DNA of 64,000 nt, taken from Arthrobacter antioxidans. GTDB taxonomy: Bacteria > Actinomycetota > Actinomycetes > Actinomycetales > Micrococcaceae. The stretch lies in the NCBI RefSeq assembly GCF_023100725.1, contig NZ_CP095501.1, forward strand, positions 1,488,001 through 1,552,000. Direction: 5' to 3'. Position 1 is the first letter of the stretch. Each line of letters opens with the position of its first letter. The translations under genes were made by a program, and so were the position numbers. Below are positions 55,201-63,170 of this stretch, in pieces. Under the pieces are notes generated by a model that was not told the DNA's origin, made no database searches, and was given only the letters and a program-made list of their open reading frames with translations.

Positions 55201-55660
55201 CCTGACGATCAACGGCGAGACGGTCACCCTGCCCCGGGCGGACGGCCGCCGGCCGGCCGTCCAGGAGACGGTCGAGGCTCCGGCCACACGCCTGACCCTC
55301 GACAGCCTGAGCGAGGCCTTCAATCGGAAGCCCGCCGCGGCAGGAGCCGTCGACGGCGTGGAGCCGTCCGGGCAGGTGCCGGCGGAGGAACCCCGCACCG
55401 GACCGGTGACGATCTCCGGACCGACGGCTTCCGGGCCGACGTCGGGCGGTACCGCCCGAGCGTCGCGTCCGCGCCGTCGTGTGGCCCGCAGCGCGCAGGG
55501 AGCGGCCGACACGGCCATCGAGACGCAGGGCGGGGAGGCCGTCGTCGAGCCGGCCGGGACCCGGCACGTGGCGAAGGCCGCGGCGCCCGTGACGAAGCCC
55601 GAGGCATCCGCCGTCGAGCCCCTGATCTTCGGCGTCGGGGTGCCCGCTTCCGAGCTGTAG
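52202..55660 (+). CDS. rne: Ribonuclease E/G family endoribonuclease
   Basis: 1152 aa. A disordered N-terminal arm of about 480 residues, Ala/Pro/Glu-rich with repeated basic APxRAPRxRRRA patches (three copies), then the S1 RNA-binding domain (IGNVYVGKVQNVLPSMEAAFVDIGRG split over residues 525-560), the RNase H-like/DNase I-like catalytic core with VVDVNTGKFTG and GGIIVIDFIDM (metal-binding Asp residues), the zinc-link CEHCAGRG, and a second disordered arm of about 250 residues. The catalytic core between two disordered arms is the mycobacterial/Streptomyces RNase E layout. The ATG has GGAG about 11 nt upstream. Main mRNA-decay and rRNA-processing nuclease. Confidence 0.94.
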   Translation: MDQSEQQENGQTAAEALVEAQAAPARTPRKRRTASAPAGAPPSVLKAAPDAGTAGEATGTVADAPTGTATDTPAETAAPVRKRAPRVRKPVVVTDQTPTPESAADAADGTPAAADDAPAAPVRAPRARRRAASAEAGPATAAPAAVEPAAPAAARTAEPVAVDAAASAGTHPASTVTAASPVADGSAEAPAPARAPRTRRRAAGADAGPAKAIDGAGESAVDQAAPVDADVPAAETDAAEAVSEEKPSRARRTSSRTRSRRASEPLQQDGPEENAPAAAEPSTPDAAAAGNTTEEGADATEPGETADGGRLDPFAIPESPLSLLFHAPDLTTVSVPSVKVAPPLEEEAGEDESEESGRRSRRSRRSRGRSRSDAGQAEAGTEDAGGEDQEDRPNGNGPEEGTSVTSRRRRRRRRGDQDLELTGGEDDDPPNTVTRVRAPRQSSEPVSDRVTSVRGSTRLEAKKQRRRESRDTGRRRTVITEAEFLARRESVDRQMIVRQSDDRIQIGVLEDGMLAEHFVSRTQQDSLIGNVYVGKVQNVLPSMEAAFVDIGRGRNAVLYAGEVNWDAAGLDGQPRRIELALKSGDPVLVQVTKDPVGHKGARLTSQISLPGRYLVYVPGGSMTGISRKLPDVERNRLKRILKDRLPESAGVIVRTAAEGASEEELTHDINRLRAQWEEIERKAGSTKTLAPELLYGEPDLTIKVVRDVFNEDFSKLVVSGEDAWDTIEAYVMYVAPDLVGRLEKWTSEEDIFAASRIDEQITKALERKVYLPSGGSLVIDRTEAMTVVDVNTGKFTGSGGNLEETVTKNNLEAAEEVVRQLRLRDIGGIIVIDFIDMVLEANRDLVLRRLVECLGRDRTKHQVAEVTSLGLVQMTRKRMGTGLLEVFGEDCEHCAGRGVVTYMEPVEHRRSTTGESQQQQQPRQDKPSRSERKRNRGRGGQQDEVTAQAPVAVVESPDRAAKAEAARAALASIAAATHHAHEEAAEQEAPAADVQVTEAVLTINGETVTLPRADGRRPAVQETVEAPATRLTLDSLSEAFNRKPAAAGAVDGVEPSGQVPAEEPRTGPVTISGPTASGPTSGGTARASRPRRRVARSAQGAADTAIETQGGEAVVEPAGTRHVAKAAAPVTKPEASAVEPLIFGVGVPASEL

Positions 55661-55691
55661 GGACCACGGGAACGGCGCGACCGTTTCCCTC

Positions 55692-55729
55692 CAGGAGGGC
55701 CGGAGTCCGCAAGGGCTCCGGCCCTCCTG
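55692..55729 (+). terminator. rne terminator hairpin
   Basis: A 14-bp perfect stem (55692-55705 with 55716-55729) and a 10-nt loop, starting 32 nt after the rne stop. Confidence 0.8.
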
Positions 55730-55781
55730 CGTTCCCGCCCGGGTGGCGGGGGCCGGGGTGGGGGCTGCTACACGCCGGGTC

Positions 55782-55881
55782 GTGACACGGGGGTGCCCTG
55801 CCGGATGCCGGGCTGAGATCAAACCCGTCGAACCTGATCCAGCGGGCGGCCGGCGCCCGGGACCTGGCGGAGGGATGTCAC
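55782..55881 (+). ncRNA. TPP riboswitch (THI element)
   Basis: P1 forms from GTGAC (55782-55786) and GTCAC (55877-55881). Hallmarks in order: GGGGGTGCCC, GGCTGAGAT, ACCCGTCGAACCTGATC, and GCGGAGGGA. The stem between CTGATC and GCGGAGGGA is longer than usual (CCAG...CTGG with a GC-rich insert), but all ligand-contacting consensus segments are kept. It directly precedes a decayed thiD-tenA gene and no intact gene. Confidence 0.9.
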
Positions 55882-56925
55882 CCTGATCAGCGAGCGTCCG
55901 GCGACCACGCCCCGGCCCCTCCCGAACATCCTGAGCATCGCGGGCCCGGACCCCGGCGGCGGGCCGGCGTCCAGGCGGACATCACGAGCATCAGTGCCAA
56001 CGGTGGCTATGCGATGGCCGTGCTGGCGGCGCTGACGGCGCAGAACACGCGCGGTGTCAGCGCCATGCACACCCCTCCCGCCCCTTTCCTCCGCCGGCAG
56101 CTCGACTCGGCGTCCTGGTGGGTGCCGACCCGGCACCGACCTGGGCTGTCGCCCTCGAGCAGGGCGCCACCCTTGCCGCGCGGCTCGGCACGTCCGTCCT
56201 GGTCGAGGGCGGGCACATCCCGGGGGAGTGCTGCCCGGACGCCCTCGTTCCACCCTCCGGTGCCCCCGAGGACCGCCTGGTCGTCGACGGCAGGCGCGTG
56301 GAGACAGCAAACACGCACGGCACGGGATGCTCCCTCTCGTCGGCCCTGGCCACCCGGTTCGCCATCACCGGGGACTGGCCCACGGCGCTCCGCGAGGCGA
56401 AGTCCCGGCTCGAGGGTGCGCTCCTTCCCGCCCACCTGCTGGACGTCGGGACGGGCAACGGCCCCGTGCACCACTTCCATGCGCTGGGCGACCTGTCCGG
56501 TCCCGGGCGGTTCACGGACCTCGCCTGGCGGGACACGGCGGGCATCCGCGGGGATATCCTCGCGCTGCCCTTCGTCGTCGGACTGGCCGACGGAAGCCTG
56601 CCCGCCGACCACTTCTCCTATTGCCTGCAGCAGGACGCCCTCTCCCTCAGGGAGTATGCGGGCGTCCTCGCGCGCACGGCCGCACGGGCGCCGTCCGAGG
56701 CGGAGCAGCGCTTCTGGCTCGCGGCGGCGGCCTCCTGCCTCGGGAACGAGGCCGACCTGCACCGCGACTGGCTCCTCCGGGAGACCGGGAGACCGGGTGC
56801 GGGAGGGGACGTACGACGGCGGGCCGGCCCGCGCCCACCCCTACGGCGCGTGCGCGCCATGCTCGCCGCCTTCCGGTAGTCCGCGGTCCGCGAGCTGCAC
56901 TTCTTCGACGCCGCCCGCGTCCACG
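55877..56925 (+). pseudogene. Decayed thiD-tenA fusion (HMP/HMP-P kinase - thiaminase II family)
   Basis: Remnants occur in order over three frames. Frame A: RPLPNILSIAGPDPGGG, the ThiD start. Frame B: ADITSISANGGYAMAVLAALTAQNTRGV, ThiD strand 2. Frame C: VLVGADPAPTWAVALEQG to THGTGCSLSSALA (ThiD C-terminus), then a TenA domain (DILALPFVVGLADGSLPADHFSYCLQQD; NEADLHRDWL). Lesions: no ATG/GTG/TTG start after the riboswitch, a frameshift near 55965, a frameshift with loss of the central ThiD segment (metal/ATP region) near 56105, a large TenA deletion near 56780-56860, and an in-frame TAG at 56877 just before the TenA C-terminal SAVRELHFFDAA. An intact copy would be about 500 codons. Confidence 0.85.
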
Positions 56926-56986
56926 GCCCGGGAAGTGCGCCGCGGGGTGCCGCTGATTTGCGGGAAGAGGCGGTACTGCCGTAGCC

Positions 56987-57015
56987 TTGACCCTCGGTGC
57001 ATCCGCCTGTTAACC
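56987..57015 (+). promoter_or_regulatory. Candidate rplU promoter
   Basis: TTGACC, a 17-nt spacer and TTAACC. It would give an rplU leader of about 190 nt. The region between the pseudogene and rplU shows no gene. Confidence 0.4.
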
Positions 57016-57206
57016 GGCATGTCCGTGGGTATCCGTCAGGGCTTCTGACCCGTGCAGAAGAACCTGACGACACCAGCAGCCCCAGGGTTCGGTGTCATGG
57101 ACACACGGAGCGGGGCAGGCGCGAAGAGCAACCTCAGGATTGCTGCCGAGGCGCACCCTAGTTTTTTCATCAGAAGTCAAGATTGTCGAGAGAAGTGAGT
57201 TCCCAA

Positions 57207-57515
57207 GTGGTGTACGCGATTGTCCGCGCAGGCGGCCGCCAAGAAAAGGTTTCTGTAGGAGACCTCGTTACCCTTGACCGCGTCACCGGTCAGGCTGGAA
57301 GCACGTTCAAGCTTCCTGCCCTCCTTCTGGTAGACGGCGCCAAGATCACCTCCGCAGCGGAGGACCTCGCGAAGGTCTCCGTCACTGCCGAGATCGTCGA
57401 GAATCTTCGTGGACCGAAGATTGTCATCCAGAAGTTCAAGAACAAGACCGGCTACAAGAAGCGCCAGGGTCACCGTTCGGAACTGACCCGCGTCAAGATC
57501 ACAGGTATCGCGTAG
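57207..57515 (+). CDS. rplU: 50S ribosomal protein L21
   Basis: 102 aa, the normal L21 length. The whole L21 fold is present: [14 protein letters not shown] at the start, [10 protein letters not shown], and the basic C-terminal [21 protein letters not shown] that contacts 23S rRNA. Two adjacent GTG codons are possible; the first (57207) gives the family-like M-V-Y-A-I start and has AGAAG/GTGAG about 7-10 nt upstream. First gene of rplU-rpmA. Confidence 0.97.
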   Translation: MVYAIVRAGGRQEKVSVGDLVTLDRVTGQAGSTFKLPALLLVDGAKITSAAEDLAKVSVTAEIVENLRGPKIVIQKFKNKTGYKKRQGHRSELTRVKITGIA

Positions 57516-57573
57516 TCCCTTCGGGCTACCGATCTCCTCACGTAGAACATTCCAGCGAAGGCAGGCATAACCC

Positions 57574-57834
57574 ATGGCACATAAAAAGGGCGCAAGCTCC
57601 ACGCGCAACGGCCGCGACTCGAACGCGCAGTACCTCGGCGTCAAGCGCTTCGGTGGCCAGGTCGTCAAGGCCGGCGAGATCATCGTCCGCCAGCGCGGCA
57701 CCCACTTCCACCCGGGCGCCAACGTCGGCCGCGGCGGGGACGACACCCTCTTCGCACTCGAGGCAGGTGCCGTGGAGTTCGGCACACGCCGCGGACGCAA
57801 GGTCGTCAACATCGTGGGCGCTGCAGCAGAGTAA
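57574..57834 (+). CDS. rpmA: 50S ribosomal protein L27
   Basis: 86 aa, full length. The N-terminus [21 protein letters not shown] is the conserved L27 arm reaching the peptidyl-transferase centre; no Firmicutes-type cleaved leader precedes it. [19 protein letters not shown] closes the fold. It follows rplU by 58 nt and ends before a strong U-tailed terminator. Confidence 0.98.
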   Translation: MAHKKGASSTRNGRDSNAQYLGVKRFGGQVVKAGEIIVRQRGTHFHPGANVGRGGDDTLFALEAGAVEFGTRRGRKVVNIVGAAAE

Positions 57835-57862
57835 TTCTGCGCACGGTACACCAGGCATTTCG

Positions 57863-57900
57863 GGTGGGGTGAGCCTCTACGGCTCGCCCCACCTTTCTTT
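57863..57900 (+). terminator. Rho-independent terminator after rpmA
   Basis: A 13-bp stem (57863-57875 with 57881-57893, one G-U pair) and a 5-nt loop, followed by TTTCTTTT: the best canonical terminator in the window. It splits rplU-rpmA from obgE. Confidence 0.9.
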
Positions 57901-57949
57901 TAAGCCGATCAGACTCGGCACAGTGAAGCATTTGTAGAAGGAGATCAAC

Positions 57950-59533
57950 GTGGCGAGCTTCGTTGACCGCGTAGTCCTGCACGTATCCGGCGGCACCGGC
58001 GGCCACGGCTGCGTTTCCGTCCACCGCGAGAAGTTCAAGCCCCTCGGCGGGCCCGACGGCGGCAACGGCGGCGACGGCGGCGATGTCATCCTCCGCGTGG
58101 ACCACCAGACCACGACCCTCCTGGACTTCCACCACGCACCCCACCGGCACGCCACGAACGGCGGCAACGGCATGGGCGACTGGCGCGGCGGCAAGAGCGG
58201 CGAGACCCTGATCCTGTCCGTCCCGGACGGCACCGTCGTCAAGACGAAGGACGGCGAAGTGCTCGCCGACCTCGTGGGCGAGGGCACGGAGTTCATCGCC
58301 GCGGCCGGCGGACAGGGTGGGCTCGGCAACGCCGCCCTGTCCTCCCAGAAGCGCAAGGCACCCGGCTTCGCGCTGCTCGGCATCCCCGGCGACGAGCGCG
58401 ACGTCGTCCTGGAACTGAAGTCCATCGCGGACATCGCCCTCGTCGGCTTCCCCTCCGCCGGGAAGTCCAGCCTCATCGCCGCCATGTCGGCCGCCCGCCC
58501 GAAGATCGCCGATTACCCGTTCACCACCCTCGTGCCGAACCTCGGCGTCGTCGAAGCGGGTTCCACGCGCTTCACCATCGCGGACGTCCCCGGCCTCATC
58601 GAGGGTGCGAGCGAGGGCAAGGGCCTCGGCCACCACTTCCTCCGCCACGTGGAGCGCTGTGCCGCCCTCGTGCACGTGCTCGACTGCGCCGCGCTCGAGA
58701 CGGACCGCGACCCCCTGAACGACCTCGCGATCATCGAAGCGGAACTGGACAAGTACGCCGTCGACATGAGCTTCGCCGGACCCGACGGCGACGTCGTGCC
58801 GCTGAACGAGCGCCCGCGCCTGGTCGCGCTCAACAAGGTGGACGTCCCCGACGGCAAGGACATGGCCGGCTTCGTGCGCCCCGAGCTCGAGGCGCGCGGC
58901 TACCGCGTCTTCGAGGTGTCCGCGTCCAGCCACGAGGGCCTGCGCCAGCTCGGCTTCGCCATGGCGGAGATCGTCGAGAACGCACGCAAGGCCGTGGCGA
59001 CCGCCCCGCCGAGGATCGAGCCCCCGGTGCTCCGGCCCCGCGGCGTCAATGCCGCCTCGTTCAGGATCCGCCACGAGGAGAAGGACGCCCTGCCGCTGTT
59101 CCGCGTTCTCGGCGAGAAGCCCGAGCGCTGGGTCAAGCAGACGGACTTCACGAACGACGAAGCGGTCGGCTACCTCGCGGACCGCCTCGCCAAGCTCGGC
59201 GTGGAGGAGCAGCTCTTCAAGACCGGCGCGAAGCCCGGCGACACCGTGGTGATCGGCGAGGGCGACGGCGTCGTCTTCGACTGGGAGCCCACCATGATGG
59301 GTGGCGCCGAACTGCTCGCCGGCCCCCGCGGCTCCGACCTGCGCCTCGCCGAGTACGTGCGGCCCACGCGCGAGCAGAAGCGCGAGGAGTACCAGGAGCG
59401 TAAGGACGCCAAGGCCGCTGCCCGCGCCGAGCTCGAGGCCGACCGCAAGGCGGGCGTCTGGACCGAGTCCGTGCAGAACCGCAAGCAGGCCTCCTCCGCC
59501 CAGAAGGGCGCAGACACCGAGTCCGAGGACTAG
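57950..59533 (+). CDS. obgE: Obg family GTPase CgtA/ObgE
   Basis: 527 aa. The N-terminal glycine-rich Obg domain ([34 protein letters not shown]) is followed by the G domain with P-loop [10 protein letters not shown], switch [18 protein letters not shown] and NKVD; then the OCT domain (about 355-435) and a basic/acidic tail typical of actinobacteria. Role in 50S subunit assembly and stringent response. AAGGAG precedes the GTG. It leads obgE-proB. Confidence 0.97.
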   Translation: MASFVDRVVLHVSGGTGGHGCVSVHREKFKPLGGPDGGNGGDGGDVILRVDHQTTTLLDFHHAPHRHATNGGNGMGDWRGGKSGETLILSVPDGTVVKTKDGEVLADLVGEGTEFIAAAGGQGGLGNAALSSQKRKAPGFALLGIPGDERDVVLELKSIADIALVGFPSAGKSSLIAAMSAARPKIADYPFTTLVPNLGVVEAGSTRFTIADVPGLIEGASEGKGLGHHFLRHVERCAALVHVLDCAALETDRDPLNDLAIIEAELDKYAVDMSFAGPDGDVVPLNERPRLVALNKVDVPDGKDMAGFVRPELEARGYRVFEVSASSHEGLRQLGFAMAEIVENARKAVATAPPRIEPPVLRPRGVNAASFRIRHEEKDALPLFRVLGEKPERWVKQTDFTNDEAVGYLADRLAKLGVEEQLFKTGAKPGDTVVIGEGDGVVFDWEPTMMGGAELLAGPRGSDLRLAEYVRPTREQKREEYQERKDAKAAARAELEADRKAGVWTESVQNRKQASSAQKGADTESED

Positions 59534-59539
59534 GCCCCC

Positions 59540-60697
59540 GTGGCTGCGGACCACTCCCGGCACCCCCTCGCGTCCCGCGCGGGGCTTGCCGCGGCGGGCC
59601 GGATCGTCGTCAAGGTCGGCTCGTCGTCACTGACCTCGGTCTCCGGCGGCATCTCGGGTGAGGCCCTCGTCCGGCTCGCCGACGTCCTCGCGGAGCGGCG
59701 CACGGCCGGGACCGAGGTCATCCTCGTGTCCTCCGGCGCGATCGCCGCGGGCCTCGCGCCCCTGGGACTGGCACGCCGTCCGTCCCAGCTGTCCGCGCAG
59801 CAGGCGGCGGCGAGCGTGGGGCAGGGCCTCCTGATGGCCCAGTACTCCCAGGCGTTCGCGGCGCACGGCGTCACCGTCAGCCAGATCCTGCTCACGGCGG
59901 ACGACCTCATCCGGCGGTCCCACTACGCCAACGCGCACCGCGCGATGGAGCGGCTGCTGAACTTCGGCGTGGTGCCCATCGTGAACGAGAACGACACCGT
60001 CGCGAGCCACGAGATCCGGTTCGGCGACAACGACCGCCTCGCGGCGCTCGTCGCGCACCTCGTGAAGGCGGAGGCGCTCATCCTGCTCTCCGACGTCGAC
60101 GCCCTCTACGACGGGCCGCCCGGGGCCGGTGCCAGCCGCATCCCGCACGTCGGTTCGCCCGCCGACCTCGAGGGCGTCACCATCGGGCGCGCCGGCAGGG
60201 CCGGCGTGGGCACCGGCGGCATGGTCACCAAGGTGGAAGCCGCGACGATCGCCGCGTCCTCGGGCATCCCCGCGCTGGTCACGTCCACCGCGAACGCCGC
60301 TGCCGCGCTGCGCGGCGACGACGTCGGGACCTGGTTCACGGCCACCGGCAAGCGCCAGCCCATCAGGCTGCTCTGGTTGGCCCACCTCGCCCGGGTGCTG
60401 GGCACGCTCGTGCTCGACGACGGCGCGGTGCGCGCGGTAGGGGAGCGACGGCGGTCCCTCCTGCCCGCCGGTGTCGTGGACGTGGACGGCGTGTTCGAGG
60501 CGGGGGACCCCGTCCAGCTCGTGAGCGGTGACGGGACCGTGGTGGCCCGGGGCCTCGTGAACTACAGCTCGGCCGAGCTCCCCCGCATGCTGGGCCGGTC
60601 CACGCACGATCTCGCGGAGGAACTCGGCGCCGAGTACGAGCGCTCCGTGGTGCACGTGAATGACCTCGTGGTGCTCCAGGCGGCGCCCGCGTCATGA
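59540..60697 (+). CDS. proB: Glutamate 5-kinase
   Basis: 385 aa. First step of proline synthesis: glutamate plus ATP to glutamyl 5-phosphate. Amino-acid kinase domain with VVKVGSSSLT, SSGAIAAG, NENDTVA and GTGGMVTKVEAA; C-terminal PUA domain from about residue 290 (RRSLLPAGVVDVDGVFEAGD). The GTG start is 6 nt after the obgE stop, so the two are cotranscribed. Feedback inhibition by proline is known for the family. Confidence 0.97.
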   Translation: MAADHSRHPLASRAGLAAAGRIVVKVGSSSLTSVSGGISGEALVRLADVLAERRTAGTEVILVSSGAIAAGLAPLGLARRPSQLSAQQAAASVGQGLLMAQYSQAFAAHGVTVSQILLTADDLIRRSHYANAHRAMERLLNFGVVPIVNENDTVASHEIRFGDNDRLAALVAHLVKAEALILLSDVDALYDGPPGAGASRIPHVGSPADLEGVTIGRAGRAGVGTGGMVTKVEAATIAASSGIPALVTSTANAAAALRGDDVGTWFTATGKRQPIRLLWLAHLARVLGTLVLDDGAVRAVGERRRSLLPAGVVDVDGVFEAGDPVQLVSGDGTVVARGLVNYSSAELPRMLGRSTHDLAEELGAEYERSVVHVNDLVVLQAAPAS

Positions 60698-60732
60698 AGG
60701 ACCGGTCCCCGGAGACCGGGGCGGCTCCTCGC

Positions 60733-60738
60733 TAGACT
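60733..60738 (+). promoter_or_regulatory. -10 element for a leaderless proA transcript
   Basis: TAGACT lies 6 nt before the proA ATG. GGAGGG fills the 6 nt but is too close to the ATG to act as a ribosome binding site. A CCCCGG-AGA-CCGGGG hairpin (60707-60721) precedes it. Confidence 0.45.
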
Positions 60739-60744
60739 GGAGGG

Positions 60745-62064
60745 ATGACCGACCTGCAGGCAGAGCCCACCGATCGGAACGACACCGCTGAGGAGCTGTC
60801 CCCGGACCAGCTCACCGACGCCGTCCACGCCATCGCCGACCGCTCCCGTGAGGCGTCGCGCATCCTGGCCCGCGCCACCCGGGCCCGCAAGGACCGCGTG
60901 CTCCTGGCGATCGCCGACGCCCTCGTCAGCAGGCGCGACAGCGTGCTCGCCGCGAACCGGACCGACGTCGACCGCGGCCGCGCCGCCGGGACCTCCGCGT
61001 ACCTCCTGGACCGCCTGAGCCTCGACGCCGAGCGCGTGGGGAAACTCGCCGACGCGCTGGCGCAGCTCGCCGCCCTGCCGGACCCCGTGGGCACCGCCGT
61101 CCGTGCGGAGACCCTGCCCAACGGGCTCCGGATGAGCCAGGTCCGCGTTCCCCTCGGCGTGGTCGCCGCGATCTACGAGGCACGCCCCAACGTGACAGTG
61201 GACATCGCCGGGCTGGCGCTGAAGAGCGGCAACGCCGTGATCCTGCGCGGCGGCAGTGCCGCCGCGGCCACCAACGCGGCGCTCGTCGGGATCATCCGCG
61301 ACACCCTCGAGGACCACGGGCTGCCCGACGACGCCGTCCTCACCATCGACGAGTTCGGCCGGGACGGCGCCCAGGTCCTCATGAAGGCCCGCGGCCGGGT
61401 GGACGTCCTGATCCCGCGCGGCGGGCGGGAGCTCATCCAGTCCGTCGTGACGACGGCGCGCGTCCCCGTGATCGAGACGGGGGAGGGCAACGTGCACATC
61501 CTGCTCGACGAGAGCGCCGACGAGACGATGGCAGTGGACATCCTGCTCAACGCCAAGACGCAGCGCCCCAGCGTCTGCAACACGGTCGAGACGCTCCTCG
61601 TCCACGCGCGGTCGACGGCCGCCCCGGCGGTCCTCGCGGCGCTCGTCCGCGCCGGCGTCACCCTGCACGTGGACGAGCGGTCGCGGGGTCTCCTGCCGGC
61701 CGGCACGGACGCACCGACGGCGACGGACGACGACTGGGGGCGCGAGTACATGCAGCTCGACCTCGCGGTGAAGACCGTGGACAGCGTCGACGACGCCCTG
61801 CGGCACATCCGCCGGTGGAGCACGGGCCACAGCGAGGCGATCATCACGAACAACCTGGCCTCCTCCGAGGAGTTCGTGGCCGGCGTCGATTCCGCCGCCG
61901 TCCTCGTCAACGCGTCCACGCGCTTCGTGGACGGCGGGGAGCTGGGCCTCGGCGCCGAGGTGGGCATCTCCACCCAGAAGATGCACGCCCGCGGACCGAT
62001 GGGCCTGGCCGAGCTCACGACCACCAAGTGGATCGTCCAGGGCGCAGGGCACGTCCGTCGCTGA
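60745..62064 (+). CDS. proA: Glutamate-5-semialdehyde dehydrogenase (gamma-glutamyl phosphate reductase)
   Basis: 439 aa. Reduces glutamyl 5-phosphate with NADPH to glutamate semialdehyde. Aldehyde-dehydrogenase fold with GVVAAIYEARPNVT, LKSGNAVILRGGS and the catalytic Cys in PSVCNTVETLL; C-terminal FVDGGELGLGAEVGISTQK. The first 30 residues are a non-conserved acidic extension. It follows proB by 47 nt and may have its own leaderless promoter. Confidence 0.97.
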   Translation: MTDLQAEPTDRNDTAEELSPDQLTDAVHAIADRSREASRILARATRARKDRVLLAIADALVSRRDSVLAANRTDVDRGRAAGTSAYLLDRLSLDAERVGKLADALAQLAALPDPVGTAVRAETLPNGLRMSQVRVPLGVVAAIYEARPNVTVDIAGLALKSGNAVILRGGSAAAATNAALVGIIRDTLEDHGLPDDAVLTIDEFGRDGAQVLMKARGRVDVLIPRGGRELIQSVVTTARVPVIETGEGNVHILLDESADETMAVDILLNAKTQRPSVCNTVETLLVHARSTAAPAVLAALVRAGVTLHVDERSRGLLPAGTDAPTATDDDWGREYMQLDLAVKTVDSVDDALRHIRRWSTGHSEAIITNNLASSEEFVAGVDSAAVLVNASTRFVDGGELGLGAEVGISTQKMHARGPMGLAELTTTKWIVQGAGHVRR

Positions 62065-62123
62065 CGCCCCGGCGCGTAGGGGGCAGGCCTTCCTTTACGC
62101 GTACCATGGGACCTGATGACCGC

Positions 62124-62144
62124 GCCGGTCCGTAGCGGACCGGC
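62124..62144 (+). other. 9-bp hairpin after proA
   Basis: GCCGGTCCG-TAG-CGGACCGGC, a perfect stem in the 107-nt gap between proA and the small membrane protein gene. It could terminate proA or lie in the next leader. Confidence 0.5.
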
Positions 62145-62171
62145 GGACCCTGAACCGACAGAGGAATGACG

Positions 62172-62408
62172 ATGCTCTACTCCCTCGGCAGCATGCTGCT
62201 GGCCACCGAAGCCATGGAACACCACACCGAACTGCCGATGCCCGCCGTCGCGTACGGGCTGATCGTCATGGGCATCCTGCTTACCCTGATGCTCGTCACC
62301 GTGTCCTTCTCGAACGTCCGGAACCGCCACCAGGCCGTCGAGGAGCACATCGACCCCCACAAGCAGCACACCAACAAGCACGACCACGGCGAAGCGAACC
62401 GGCACTAG
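62172..62408 (+). CDS. Small single-pass membrane protein with His-rich tail
   Basis: A 78-aa protein: a short N-terminus with MEHHTELP, one membrane helix (residues 24-46, [20 protein letters not shown]), and a hydrophilic tail with seven His residues in the last 22 ([20 protein letters not shown]). GAGG 7 nt upstream favours this ATG over one six nt earlier. It lies 8 nt before nadD. Not a family I can name; conserved position before nadD is likely in relatives. Confidence 0.72.
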   Translation: MLYSLGSMLLATEAMEHHTELPMPAVAYGLIVMGILLTLMLVTVSFSNVRNRHQAVEEHIDPHKQHTNKHDHGEANRH

Positions 62409-62416
62409 CGGTCCAG

Positions 62417-63163
62417 GTGGCAGCAGACACTACCGAGCGGGACGTCATGGGCGGCCTCAGGCAGCGGCACCATGACGGATCGCCCTGGCGCCTCGGGGTC
62501 ATGGGCGGCACGTTCGACCCCATCCACCACGGGCACCTGGTCGCCGCGAGCGAGGTCGCCTCGGTGTTCGACCTCGACGAGGTGGTCTTCGTCCCGACCG
62601 GTCAGCCCTGGCAGAAGGTGGACAAGGACGTGACGGCGGCCGAGCACCGCTATCTGATGACGGTCATCGCGACGGCGTCGAACCCGAGCTTCACCGTGAG
62701 CCGCGTGGACATCGAACGTCCCGGTCTCACCTTCACGATCGACACCCTGCGCGACCTGAAGGCGGAGCGGCCGGACGCGCAGCTGTTCTTCATCACCGGC
62801 GCCGATGCCATGGCCCAGATCCTCACCTGGAAGGACGCGGAGGAGCTCTGGTCCCTCGCCCACTTCATCGGGGTGACGCGTCCCGGGCACGAACTCGACG
62901 GGCGGGGCCGCGACGTCAGCCTGCTGGAGGTGCCCGCCATGGCGATCTCCAGCACCGACTGCAGGCACCGCGTCGGCGAGGGGAAGCCGGTCTGGTACCT
63001 GGTGCCCGACGGCGTGGTGCAGTACATCGCCAAGCACCGCCTCTATCGGCGCGTGGACCCGTCGGGGACGGGACCGGCGTCGCAGCAGGGGGATGAACAC
63101 GCCCCGCCGACAGAACGGCAGCACCGGGACAGTCCGAGCTCCGTACAACAACCCACTGGATGA
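62417..63163 (+). CDS. nadD: Nicotinate-nucleotide adenylyltransferase
   Basis: 248 aa. Transfers AMP from ATP to nicotinate mononucleotide in NAD synthesis. Nucleotidyltransferase motif [12 protein letters not shown] (HxGH) near residue 29; [10 protein letters not shown] substrate loop; [10 protein letters not shown] (ISST/SxxIR) near 176. The C-terminal 35 residues are disordered. GTG start 8 nt after the small membrane protein gene; an internal ATG (62447) is possible because the first 25 residues are not conserved. Confidence 0.95.
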   Translation: MAADTTERDVMGGLRQRHHDGSPWRLGVMGGTFDPIHHGHLVAASEVASVFDLDEVVFVPTGQPWQKVDKDVTAAEHRYLMTVIATASNPSFTVSRVDIERPGLTFTIDTLRDLKAERPDAQLFFITGADAMAQILTWKDAEELWSLAHFIGVTRPGHELDGRGRDVSLLEVPAMAISSTDCRHRVGEGKPVWYLVPDGVVQYIAKHRLYRRVDPSGTGPASQQGDEHAPPTERQHRDSPSSVQQPTG

Positions 63164-63170
63164 ATCACCG

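Noticed and set aside
53417..55822. Very long minus-strand open frames opposite rne.
   Set aside because: Composition mirrors the GC-rich third codon positions of rne; no recognisable domain and no ribosome site.
56014..57048. A 344-codon open frame through the thiD-tenA remnant.
   Set aside because: Only its first 30 or so codons match ThiD; the rest is a shifted-frame reading of the pseudogene and the rplU upstream region.
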